From Sorex araneus (Eukaryota; Chordata; Mammalia; Eulipotyphla; Soricidae), in NCBI RefSeq assembly GCF_027595985.1, contig NC_073306.1:196801500-196865499 (forward strand): a stretch of 64,000 nucleotides of DNA. The letters are read 5' to 3'. The translations under genes were made by a program, and so were the position numbers. Positions 11,401-19,800 of the stretch are shown here, piece by piece (position 1 is the stretch's first letter; every line of letters begins with the position of its first letter). The notes below the pieces were generated by a model. It saw nothing but the letters and a program-made list of their open reading frames with translations, ran no database searches and was not told the DNA's origin.

Positions 11401-14400
11401 ACTAATTCTCATTTTTGTTGGTTGGTTCTGAGGCCACACACACTGGGACCATGAAATGCTGGGGACAGAATCTGGGCCTTCTGATGCAAAGCATACACTA
11501 AAGCCTTTGAGGTCTCTCCCTAGCTCCACTTTAACATAACTTTAAAGAACATTCAGTACTGATATCCTTTCTAGATCCTTTTATTTTCTCAATACAATTC
11601 ACATTTACAAACTTACATTCTGTATCTTGTAGAGAGTTAAGATACTAATTAAATAAAGTAGTATTTTATTAAGAGTTCAAAGAAAACATTAGTGAAGCTA
11701 TGAAGAGGAAAAGACTTCTAGAATAAATACCTTCTAAATGTGCTGCTCCTGTGCTAAAATTCCGGAGAGCAACAGATATGAAGACCCACATCGGAAGCTG
11801 AATCCAGACCAATACAGTAGCTTTAAAAGGGTGGCAGTTATCCCGAACATACAGCTCTGCAACAAGTCTCCGCATATTCTTTAGGTAAGTGAGCCTAGTT
11901 TGCGAGAGGAGTGAAAAAGGAAAGGAGGCCATGTTAACCGACTAGTGTGTCATATACATAGCAAAAACACACTCTATAGTTATTGGCTCAAAAATGATTT
12001 TTGTAGGATTTTTAATAAGTTACACTAAAAGACTGCCTAAATAAAATTTAAATAAAAGACTTTTACTGAAAATCTACTACTGTCACTGTCACTGTCATCC
12101 CGTTGCTCATGGATTTGCTCGAGTGGGCAACAGTAATGTCTCCACCGTGAGACTTATTACCGGTTTTGGCATATCAAATACGCCACAGGTAGCTTTCTGC
12201 CATGTGGGCTAGATACTCTTGGTAGCTTGTCGGGCTGTCCCAGAGGTGTGGATGTGTGTAAGGCAAGTACCCTACCCACTATGCTATCACTCCAGCCCAA
12301 AATCTACTACATTTACAAACTGGGTACTACTTCCATAAATTTGACAGTGTCTAATCCAGTATTCTTCAACTACTGATCTAACATTCTTCAACTATTCTTG
12401 ACTGGTATAGAAGTTTAAACCACTTACCACCTCAGTTGTAACTGCTTGTCCATGCACAGGTACTGGTCTGCAAGTATGCTCCTTAATTAATATTTTAATA
12501 CAGGGTATTTTACTACTCATGTGGTATACCACAATTATATAGTCAAGGCTGGAAAGACAGCACTGGGGTCAAGGGCTTATGCTTGGCACTTGGGTCACTG
12601 GTTTGATCCACAAGGTTCAAGCATCACTGAGCATGGCCCTCCTGGCCTCCAAGCATTACTGAAATGTCCCTAATAGTTCCAGCCAGTACACTGCATCATT
12701 ATTTCCTAGCATCAAACCAAGCAGACCAATAGACTGAGTAATGACAGAAGTGGTCCAAGCACTGCTTGTAGGCCAAAAACCAAAGAATTAAAAAATAAAT
12801 ATTAATGATGAAAGGCATAACTCTAAGGGTCACAGCACATGCTCTGCATATGGGAGTCCTGGGTTCAACCTCCAGAACCACATGGTTCCTCAAGTACTGC
12901 CAGATGTGGTCGCAAGGCCAAAAATCAGAACTGAGGGTGAGAGCACATTTTACTTGAATATTTCACCTCCTATCAGGCACAATACTGAACTCGGAACACC
13001 TGTTTTGTTTCTTAGGCCACACCCAGGTGTACTCAGAGGTCACTCCCAGTTTAGTTTTTGGAGGTTGTTCCCAGCAGAAACTGGGGGGCCATGCAATGCC
13101 AGGGACTGAACCCAAGGCTCCTGCATGCAAAGCATATGCTCCAGGCTGCTATATTATGTATGTTCTTTTTTTTTTTTTTTTTTTGCTTTTTGGGTCACAC
13201 CTGGCGATGCACAAGGGTCACTCCTGGCTCTGCACTCAGGAATTACCCCTGGCGGTGCTCAGGGGACCATATGGGATGCTGGGAATCGAACCCGGGTCGG
13301 CCGCGTGCAAGGCAAACGCCCTACCCGCTGTGCTATCACTCCAGCCCCTGCTATATTATGTATGTTCTTGACCTGTAAAAATGTTGCCGATTTTTCAAAA
13401 ATCTTTCCCATGAAGAGTTATTATCTCTGTTTTGGAGTTATTCCCAGCAATGCTGAAGGTTCCCCGCCATGTCAGGGATCAAACCCGGGACCTTGCATAC
13501 ACTGACTACTGTCTACTGAGTATAATTCAGTCTTCGTAAAGATTTTCTTAATCTATTTGTGAATCATGATACTCTTGTTCTTAAATCCCACTTTCTCATG
13601 GGGTGTTGATTATTACTGGGGCTAATTCATTTTTAAAACTCTTAAAGTCTATTTTAGAAAAGGTAGTCATTCAACAGACTTGCTAAATTTAATTGAATTC
13701 AAGATAGTTCACAAAGACATTCAAAACTTTTTTTTTTTTAGGCAGCTAAGAATTTCTTTTCTTTTTTTTTTCAAGTATAAGTCTGTCACATAATGATCGA
13801 AACCCCATCCCTTCACCAGTGCACATGTTCCACCACCAAGAACCCCAATATACCCCTCTCCCACCCAGCCCCCACCTAAGTAGTTAATAATCTTCATTTT
13901 ATTCTCTATACTGACATTCAAAACTTTTCATAGTTTGATCTCTGCCTCTTCAAATTTTATTTCCTATTACTCTTCCCAGACAGCTGTTAAAAAACCCTAC
14001 ATTTCAGTCTCGGCTTACTTTTTAATGTGTGACCTATGTGGACGATCTAGTTTCCTGGCAGTCTAACAGATAAACTCCCTTTTACCTTTCAAGACTCTGT
14101 ACTACTGAAAATACAGGAAACTCTGAGATGTGTCTTTCTAGAAAGCCATCCATCTTAAAAAGACAATTATCCCATCAGTACTCAACAAGCAAGGTGTCAA
14201 AGACAAGACTGACATCATACCCATCTGTAACCCAATCTGTAATTTACTAATAACATCAGTCTATTTATATTTTATTATGGTTTTAGGGCCATATTTACTG
14301 GTGGTGGGGATTGCTCCTGATGGTGCCGGGGAACCATCAGTTAGTTGCTAAGGACGAAACCCAGGCCTCATCCAGGCAAAATATGTACTCAATCCATTAA

Positions 14401-16450
14401 AGCTATCTTTCCAGCCCCAACAATTTTTCTTTTGGGTTCAGAAACATAATTCTCAGATTCCTCCTTGCACAAACACTTTAACTATGAATCTGCCAATTAA
14501 AATAAAATTGTATCAAAATTGTTAAGTGATCACATGATTTTTTAAAATGTCAGATTTTTAACACTAAAGGATAGAATTTTATATTGAAGATAACTGGCAT
14601 ATTCTTATCCATATTGATAAAAACATATGGATAATTATGTATATAATATACATAATAATTCCAGCAGTCAATACCTGGATAAAGACTTTCACAGTGTAAC
14701 CACAGTAGACAGAAAACTTGGCTATCCAGTTGCTTATACAAGGTATTTACATTTCCTCTCTCACCTTTCACGTATCTGTTTGAAATGTTCAAATTAACTT
14801 ACAACACTAGTTGAACAAAATTCCAATAGTATAGTATCTTCATTACGTAAAGCTTCCACTAATTTTTCTTGATGGTCTAAACTTCTCATATTTAACTATT
14901 AAAAAAATACTTCACTGTCCATCATTATATGATTACAGGACTCCTTTTTAAAAGAGAACTAGATTTCGTGCGTGTTGTCACCTTCTAAGAAATACAGTAT
15001 ATAAAACTATGATGTCACAAAAATTCATTAAAGTACTTAAGAGTGTAAGAACTATTTTACTGCTCAAGTTTCAGACTTCAAACTTGTAGCAAACACCATC
15101 ACATATGCTGTACATATATATATATATATATATATATGTATATGTATGTTTATTCAAAACCATAGAACTAGCTTACCGGGCAACATTTTTGGACCATCCC
15201 AACTGATTTGCACGAACTGCAACTTCTTGGTTAAGGTGCCTAGCAATGTTTTTTATTTCTGGCTGCAAATTTTCCACCTAGCTAAAGAAAAAGTGCAATT
15301 CGTTAAAAGCATATAAAAAGACCTTTATACATAACTTTAGATATATTATGTAATATTATGTATCTATATCCTGGTCCTGAGAGTACCGCAGACCTGCTAA
15401 ACATCTGCTCCTGTTCAAACGTCTAACAGTGCCCACTTCACAGGACGACTGAAGGTGTGGTGGGAGCTGCACCCTGGGCTTCGCTGCTTCAGCCCAGTAT
15501 TTCCCAGTAATGGAAACTGAGAGACTAGAAATACCTATCAAGTTTTTGACGTACTTTGGGACACCCAGAGCCAAAACAGAAAAAAGAAGAAAAATTCCTG
15601 CACTTATTTCTGCTGTTATTTTTTTCTGTAGTTAACTGACTTTTGGTACGGGTTCCAGTGTTTTCCCTCACCTCTGAATACAGCTCCTAACGCCCTTTAA
15701 AGCCTATTTAACAAACAGTATCGGACAGTCGAATATAAGATAGGAAACGACTGCCATCCTGAATCCCCCAAGCCCCCGCGACCCTCACTCCAAGTATTTT
15801 AAAAGCGGTGCAAGTGGAACACAAAGAACGGCAAGAATGCGGGTAACGTTTTGCAAACTGCTTCGTTTTTACGCAGTTTCTCCGCAGTGCCGCTTCTGAT
15901 TTGCCTCTGTGCAGACAAACCCTGGTGCGCTGAGCGCAGGGGGGCACGCGCTAAGGCCGGGTGCAGGTGGGCGGCCGCCTCGCGCCACGCGCCCACCTCG
16001 AGCTCTCGGCCTGACGGCTCCGGAAGTGGCCGGTCGCCTTCCGCCCCGCCCCCGTCGCGCACGGGTCGCCGCGGAGGCGGCCGCGCGGGGCCCGGCGCCC
16101 CTCACCTTGGCCAGGATGTAGTGCTGGTAGGCGGCCAGGGGCAGGGTGACGGCCCCGCGCAGGGCCGCGGTGGTGACGAGGATGCTGCCCCACCAGGGCA
16201 GGCCGCTGGCGGCGTGCGCGCGGAGCAGCACGTCCTCCGCGCCCAGCACGGGCGCCGACGCGGCCAGGGCCTCGTACCAGCCGCCCGCGCCGCCCGGCCC
16301 CGCGCCCGACACGGCCGCCAGCGCCCACACGGGCAGAGAGGAGGGCCGAGCGGCCAGCGCCGGGGCGGGCACACGCAGCGCGCCTCGGGCCTCCTCGCGC
16401 TGCCGGGGAGGGAACGGCCGCAGGAACCGAGAGCCGAGCCGGCACCACAT
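5233..16450 (-). CDS. COX18: COX18, complete gene (six coding exons): mitochondrial inner-membrane insertase
   Basis: COX18 belongs to the YidC/Oxa1/Alb3 insertase family and acts in the mitochondrial inner membrane, where it helps export the COX2 C-terminal tail during cytochrome c oxidase assembly (family knowledge). Joining 16450-16106, 15277-15177, 11894-11731, 9797-9676, 8036-7929 and 5406-5233 gives 1014 nt: 337 codons plus TGA, against about 333 residues in human. All introns are GT-AG and frame is kept. Residues 1-40 are Arg-rich and lack acids until 19-20, like a mitochondrial presequence. Hydrophobic segments lie near 85-110, 174-194, 229-243 and 263-300. Arg98 sits within the first one, as the family requires. 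The start is the first ATG after an in-frame TGA at 16514-16516. It is transcribed toward lower coordinates, downstream of ANKRD17 on the same strand. No frame damage is seen. Confidence 0.97.
5942..6297 (+). mobile_element. SINE combining a type A frame with type D units
   Basis: The head GGAGGGATAGCACAGTGGCC and the end 'aattcctgagtgcatgagccaggagtaacccctgtgcattgctgg' are type A, but about 120 bp in the middle contains GAACACCACAACAAAATAAAG and GTGAACACCATGGTCAG, the type D unit. Confidence 0.75.
6300..6600 (+). mobile_element. LINE-1 3' fragment
   Basis: GGATAAACAATGGAATATTAA and CTAAGTGAAATAGTGAAAGC match the end of L1 ORF2. It is broken at both ends by SINEs. Antisense to COX18. Confidence 0.75.
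6606..6766 (+). mobile_element. Type A SINE, diverged head
   Basis: The body and A tail are clear. The head is shortened: the sequence runs from TATATAGTACAGAGAGTAGGG straight to CAACCCGGGTTCAATCC. Confidence 0.85.
6885..7066 (+). mobile_element. Type A tRNA-derived SINE with target duplication
   Basis: Head, body and A tail read left to right. The flanks repeat AAAGTTTTTAATCCA at 6870-6884 and 7067-7081 (15 bp, perfect). The A-box is ATAGCACAGCGGG and the B-box GGTTCGATCC lacks one base. Confidence 0.92.
7308..7482 (-). mobile_element. Type A SINE, old copy
   Basis: Starts TTTTTAGGGGGCTATTTGTTGTTGGG (tail side) and holds GCGGTGCTCAGGGCTTACTC; ends CCCTCCCTCCAGTT. Confidence 0.75.
7929..8036 (-). 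CDS. COX18: COX18 coding exon 5
   Basis: The 108 nt encode 36 residues (245-280), starting IFALQKMRMSRFQ and ending MIPIAATVPS, the start of the fourth membrane segment. The acceptor is TTTAG|ATT and the donor TCG|GTGAG. The exon has no ATG-initiated ORF of useful length of its own and is recognised by homology and phase. Confidence 0.95.
8037..9675 (-). other. COX18 intron 4
   Basis: It carries a type B SINE (8178-8424), a scrap of plus-strand SINE body at about 8445-8530, and degraded minus-strand SINEs at about 8935-9150 and 9283-9402. The rest is unremarkable AT-rich sequence. Confidence 0.75.
8178..8424 (-). mobile_element. Type B SINE with small internal duplication
   Basis: A full copy in COX18 intron 4. 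The motif GTAGCTTGCCAGC is followed by an extra TTGTCAGGCTCTGC, about 8 bp more than in other copies. Confidence 0.9.
9676..9797 (-). CDS. COX18: COX18 coding exon 4
   Basis: The 122 nt encode residues 204-244: the intermembrane loop with LWFPDLTALDSTWILPI and the third membrane helix. The PDLT...D.T.ILP block is the strongest family signature in the protein. The acceptor is TTCAG|GT and the donor GAG|GTCAG, phase 0 out. A large type C repeat begins about 200 bp upstream of the acceptor. Confidence 0.96.
9995..10540 (+). repeat. Type C repeat, long copy
   Basis: The sequence starts near GAGTCTCTTGCCTGCACGCC, has GGTGGCCGAAGACCACCAGA, GGCCTCATGCATGAAGGTAC, a body shared with type B SINEs and ends GATTAATGGGATATTGTGAT with degraded GAT-like units. 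No ORF of note. It lies in COX18 intron 3. Confidence 0.85.
10881..11335 (+). repeat. Type C repeat, second copy
   Basis: It starts CTGGCCGAAGACCACTGGAA and then follows the 10.0-kb copy almost base for base, with the same diagnostic differences from the copy at 48.6 kb. It ends in TGTG/TGAT repeats (11317-11333). Confidence 0.88.
11731..11894 (-). CDS. COX18: COX18 coding exon 3
   Basis: The 164 nt encode residues 149-203, including RLTYLKNMRRLVAELY and the second membrane helix from about ATVLVWIQLPMWVF (174-187). The acceptor is ACTAG|G and the donor GAAG|GTATTT. The LP..W pattern in the helix is typical of the Oxa1 family. Confidence 0.96.
12081..12298 (-). mobile_element. Type B SINE with 12-bp target duplication
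   Basis: The flanks repeat AAAATCTACTAC at 12069-12080 and 12299-12310. Compared with others it lacks about 20 bp after GTAGCTT and part of the head. Confidence 0.9.
13168..13347 (-). mobile_element. Type A tRNA-derived SINE, young copy
   Basis: This is a near-consensus copy with A tail, body and tRNA head with intact A-box (ATAGCACAGCGGG sense) and B-box. It is flanked by a perfect 22-bp target-site duplication (13146-13167 and 13348-13369), the mark of L1-driven insertion. It landed right next to an older copy (about 13000-13145). Confidence 0.93.
13745..13920 (-). mobile_element. LINE-1 3' UTR fragment, minus orientation
   Basis: Plus strand reads CCCATCCCTTCACCAGTGCA, the reverse of the 'tgcactggtgaagggatgggg' segment seen in other L1 3' UTR copies here. 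It is the only L1 piece in sense orientation to the gene. Confidence 0.8.
15113..15138. repeat. (TA)n microsatellite
   Basis: About 13 TA units, with TATG variants after it, about 40 bp downstream of the COX18 exon 2 donor. Confidence 0.93.
15177..15277 (-). CDS. COX18: COX18 coding exon 2
   Basis: The 101 nt sit between a TAG acceptor and a CG|GTAAG donor. They encode VENLQPEIKNIARHLNQEV and the following residues to the split Arg codon 149. This is the soluble helical hairpin between the first and second membrane segments, conserved in Oxa1-family proteins. Phase 0 in, phase 2 out. Confidence 0.96.
15278..16105 (-). other. COX18 intron 1
   Basis: The first 200 bp after the donor belong to the CpG island. 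The rest (15278-15880) is unique sequence with no repeat I recognise and no second coding exon. Confidence 0.8.
16020..16027 (+). promoter_or_regulatory. ETS/GABP-type site in COX18 intron 1
   Basis: CCGGAAGT is the high-affinity ETS/GABP core, lying 78-85 bp inside intron 1 from the donor. GABP (NRF2) is a known activator of cytochrome oxidase genes. Position in the downstream half of the island is compatible with function, but this is inference. Confidence 0.4.
16106..16450 (-). CDS. COX18: COX18 coding exon 1
   Basis: This exon holds 115 codons. The start ATG is at 16450-16448 with G at -3. Residues 1-35 form the Arg-rich presequence-like region, followed by the family block WYEALAAS (58-65) and the first membrane helix from about PWWGSI (85-90), with Arg98 and then YILAK at the end. 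The donor is AAG|GTGAG at 16105, phase 0. The N-terminal 50 residues are very GC-rich because they lie inside the CpG island, and this is the part that differs most from my memory of the human protein. Confidence 0.96.
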
Positions 16451-16525
16451 CTCGGCGACCGCGCCGAACCCCGAGCGCGAATCTGTCGGCCGCACGGATG
16501 CCCACGGCTCGGCTCAGGCAGCTCA

Positions 16526-16535
16526 GCGCATGCGC
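16526..16535. promoter_or_regulatory. NRF1 palindromic site
   Basis: GCGCATGCGC is the full palindromic NRF1 core, 76-85 bp upstream of the COX18 ATG. NRF1 activates many nuclear genes for respiratory-chain proteins, so it fits a cytochrome oxidase assembly factor. A second partial match, TGCGCATGCTC, lies at 16683-16693. Confidence 0.7.
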
Positions 16536-16628
16536 CGCGACCCCGGCGCCCAGGGAGCGCGCGCCGGCCTCGGAACCCTAAATGACCTTTCCGGGTCTTG
16601 CTAGTGTCGTCTCGCGGCGCACCGATGA

Positions 16629-16636
16629 TGACGTCA
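16629..16636. promoter_or_regulatory. CRE (CREB/ATF) palindrome
   Basis: TGACGTCA is a complete cAMP-response element about 180 bp upstream of the COX18 ATG, inside the CpG island. Full CREs in unmethylated islands near start sites are often bound. Binding here is inferred, not shown. Confidence 0.6.
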
Positions 16637-16666
16637 GAGAGCGTAGCCCCGCCTTTCCCACGCGGC

Positions 16667-16828
16667 ATGGAGACGGGCCTAGTGCGCATGCTCGGAACTT
16701 TCTCGCTGCTGCTGCTGCTGCTGCTGGCGTGGTGCTCCCTGGGTGGGCCGGGATTGTTTTTCGGCCCCGCCGCGGGGCTTTCTCGAGGTCTCCCTCGGTT
16801 CCTGAAGGCCCTTTCGCCCGTGCCTTAG
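16667..16828 (+). other. Divergent small ORF with signal-peptide-like start (hypothetical)
   Basis: A 53-codon ORF opens at ATG 16667 (G at -3 and +4) and stops at TAG 16826-16828, pointing away from COX18. Residues 8-26 read MLGTFSLLLLLLLAWCSLG, a hydrophobic core like a signal peptide. The Leu run comes from seven CTG units at 16706-16726. It sits where a divergent promoter transcript would start. No homologue is known to me and it may be chance, so I list it as a candidate and not as a gene. Confidence 0.2.
16706..16726 (+). repeat. (CTG)7 triplet repeat
   Basis: Seven uninterrupted CTG units lie in the CpG island upstream of COX18. On the divergent strand they encode a Leu run in a small ORF; in the COX18 direction they are upstream of the estimated start site. 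Confidence 0.9.
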
Positions 16829-16829
16829 C

Positions 16830-19800
16830 TATTTTTCATCTGGCAATGTCACTTAGACTGGATTAAGCTTGATGAGTGTTTTTTTGTAGCCATAGAGTAT
16901 TCTCCCAGTTCTTAACGTACGCTGATTGTTTCTGCTAGAGCCTTTGACTACCCTTTTCATCAATGCGTTATCTCAACACCAGTTTTTAGGGTTTTTTAAT
17001 TTTTTTTTTTGAGGCTTGTTTCTGGCTGATGCCGTTTTAATCAGCATCTTTTAAGCATAGTTATAGTTCTGTTTGTCATTAGCTCTTTTGTTACAGCATT
17101 TTCATTTCCCTTTGAAATTGAGTTAAAGTACATTTTTATCAATTTTAAAAATAAATTTAAGTCGAAATAAATTTCAGCTTCAAGCGAAATTTCTCCAGTG
17201 TTTTTCACTTTAAGTAGCAAAAAGCCTTAAGTACTAATTACTTGAGGATAATTTTCTTAGCAGCGCTGTAAAAATATGCCCCCTCTCCAGACCACTTCCA
17301 GTCTTTACCAGGGGAAATTACACGTTACCTGTGACCTAAACAGTAACTTTAAGTGTCCTCTAGTTAAAAGAAATAGGCTGGGTCCACATGAACTGGTTTA
17401 TTTTGTTTTCCTGGCAACAGCAAATTACAATGATGTGGAGTTTCCTCAAAGGTTTACCACTAGACCTGGAGACAGCATTGTGTTGAATATTAACTAGTGT
17501 TAGATAAAAATGAATGTTCATATAAAATGGGTCAGAGAGTTGGAGCAAAGGGCTGGAGTATATACTTTACATTCTGGAATCCTTGGTTGGATCTCTGGGT
17601 TCTTCCCCAGTGGTGTGGGCTCAAAATTAAACAAAACATCCCAGGCAAATATTAGGATAGTGCCAAGTTTCGACTTACTGTTTGTTCATCATATACTCAT
17701 TCAGAAGAATAGTTTTTCTCTCGATTCTGGGAGTCATATTCAAGACAAGCTAATAGAAAAACCTCAATGGATCAGTGGCTAAAATCACCTGCTTTGCAGG
17801 TCTGAGGATGTTAGATCTCCTGCTAGCCGTATGTGAGCAGAGTGGGTACATAGTGACTGCACAACCAGGTGTGTGAGTACAACTGGTTATCAGCACAAGA
17901 GCAAAAGGGCAATAAATGAAAAAGGCTAATTCAAACGGGCATTTGTAAATTTGTTTGAACACACGCCTTAATACATACTATATGGTTTTTTTGTGATGCT
18001 GGGAATTTGAACCAAGGTCTCCTGCATGCAAGGCAGGCACATTATCACTGAACCATATCAATAGAATTTCCTTTATTAAAATAAGACATGTGCCAGAGAT
18101 AGCTCAAAGGGCTGAGTGAATTCAGGAGACCATCATATACTCGTTCAGAAGGGTATGAGTGTATCCGATCAGTCCCTGGCACTGAGTGGTCCTGTCGTCA
18201 CAAAAAGCAAGTAGATGTTCTATTTTAGAGTATAAAGAAAATTGATGTCAGAGCAATTTTTGTAGTGCTGAGGATTGAACGCAGGGTCCCACACCTGTGA
18301 GGCACATGCTCTAGCCCTGAGCCATGCCATATGCCCAGGAATTTAATGTTTCCGGTGTGGAGGCCAATATCTGGGTGTTATATCTGGGGTGTTCAGGGGT
18401 AACTCCCAGCATAGTGCTGGGGATTATACTCAGCAGTGCTCAAGGGTACCAAAAAATGCTGAGTTTCAACCCTGGGCCTCGAACATGCCACACATGCAAA
18501 CTATCCCTTTGAGCTATTTCTCCAGTCCTGACTCTAACCTTTTGAAGATCTCTCATTTTTGCATTCTAAATCATTTTGGAGCTAGTCCTTAATTTTGAAA
18601 AGACTGGGTATTTTTTTACATGCAGAGCCCTAGGTTCATTCCCCAGGTACCAAGTGGTCCTGGGCACCACCTGCAACAATCTCCAAGCTGTGCTGGAGCA
18701 GCTGTCCAGTGACCTTAGAGCATCTTGTAATAAAACATAAGATTTCCAAGACTACCTTTTGTGGGGCTATATTCAGGGATCAGAGCTGAGAACTTACCAG
18801 TGTAGGTCTACACTTTATGCTACATATTGGGTCACATATATTGTGTCATAAGTTTCATTATTTTAATATGGCCCAAATAAAATCTGAGTATCTAAGTCCT
18901 AGTTTCATTTTTGAACATATATGAACATATATTTCAAAAATTAAATATAAAGATGATGAGAAATTGAAACCTACTTGGTAAAGAATGTTGAGGGGAGGTA
19001 CTTGTCAATTAGAAAGTCCAGAAGTAAAGCTGGCACTTATGTAAATGTAATGATCAATGATTATGGTGGTACCTTGCACTTTATCAATAGTAAAACACTG
19101 TATAAAATAACCAATTATTGAGCAAACCAACCAACGACTGCATCAACCCTAACTCATTACAAACTAACTTGAACTTTATAGTCTGTACCTGACTTTGTCA
19201 ATTACTTCATAGTATTTCCCTCTTAATCTCTTTAAAAATAAGATTATATATATAGCTTTTATATATATGTATAGTTTTTCTTTAAGCAATTTCTGGAAGT
19301 TTTACTATAGTACTGAACGGAAAAAAAAAACTACATTTGGCTATAAAAAACATAAACTGTTGTATATATCCATAGTCATGGAGATTGTTCATTTCCCTAG
19401 TAAGCTTTCTGAAATGTACGGAAAAAGAACCTTCAAAAATAAATTATTTGTACCAGAGAGATAAGTTCAACAGGATGTTTGCTTTGCATGCAGGATACCT
19501 GGGTTCAATCCCTGGCACGTATGATCTTGCAAAGAGCAATCCCTCAGAACTAAGCCAGAATAGCTTAGTTCCTCCCCAACCACACAAAGGTAAATGGAAG
19601 CTGGCCTGGACTCAAGTACAGCACATACTTTGAGAATGCAAGGTTCTAGCTTCAGTCCTGACAATACAAAAAACTGCTTCCAAGCAGTAACAGGTGTGCG
19701 CTCCCCCACACCCCGATTACTTTCCTGAGCAGTGAGTTAACTGCCTCTCATAGAAATGGATTCATATTCTCTATTTGAGAAGAACGGGGGAGGGAAGGGT

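Larger units (their letters stand above)
9798..11730 (-). other. COX18 intron 3
   Basis: Most of it is two closely related copies of the type C repeat (9995-10540 and 10881-11335) with an AT-rich spacer that includes a SINE scrap at about 10690-10775. A further SINE remnant lies at 11400-11525. Confidence 0.8.
11895..15176 (-). other. COX18 intron 2
   Basis: It holds a type B SINE (12081-12298), a young type A SINE (13168-13347) next to an older copy (about 13000-13145), an antisense L1 3' end (13745-13920), an old SINE at 14268-14418 and a TA microsatellite near the exon 2 donor. The stretch 14420-15110 is unique AT-rich DNA. Confidence 0.8.
15900..16810. promoter_or_regulatory. CpG island with the COX18 promoter
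   Basis: This stretch is very GC-rich and dense in CpG, in sharp contrast with the AT-rich DNA around it. It covers COX18 exon 1, the start of intron 1 and roughly 350 bp upstream of the ATG. There is no TATA box at a sensible position, as expected for a housekeeping island promoter. An NRF1 palindrome, an ETS-type site and a CRE are visible inside. Transcription start sites cannot be fixed from sequence; 16.48-16.60 kb is my estimate. Confidence 0.85.

Noticed and set aside
13027-13505. Plus-strand open frames of 106-126 codons
   Set aside because: They run through type A SINEs read in antisense; the same peptide patterns recur at every SINE in the window.
16102-16689. Long open frames in the other frames of COX18 exon 1
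   Set aside because: High GC removes stop codons in all frames; only one frame matches COX18 and joins the next exon in phase.
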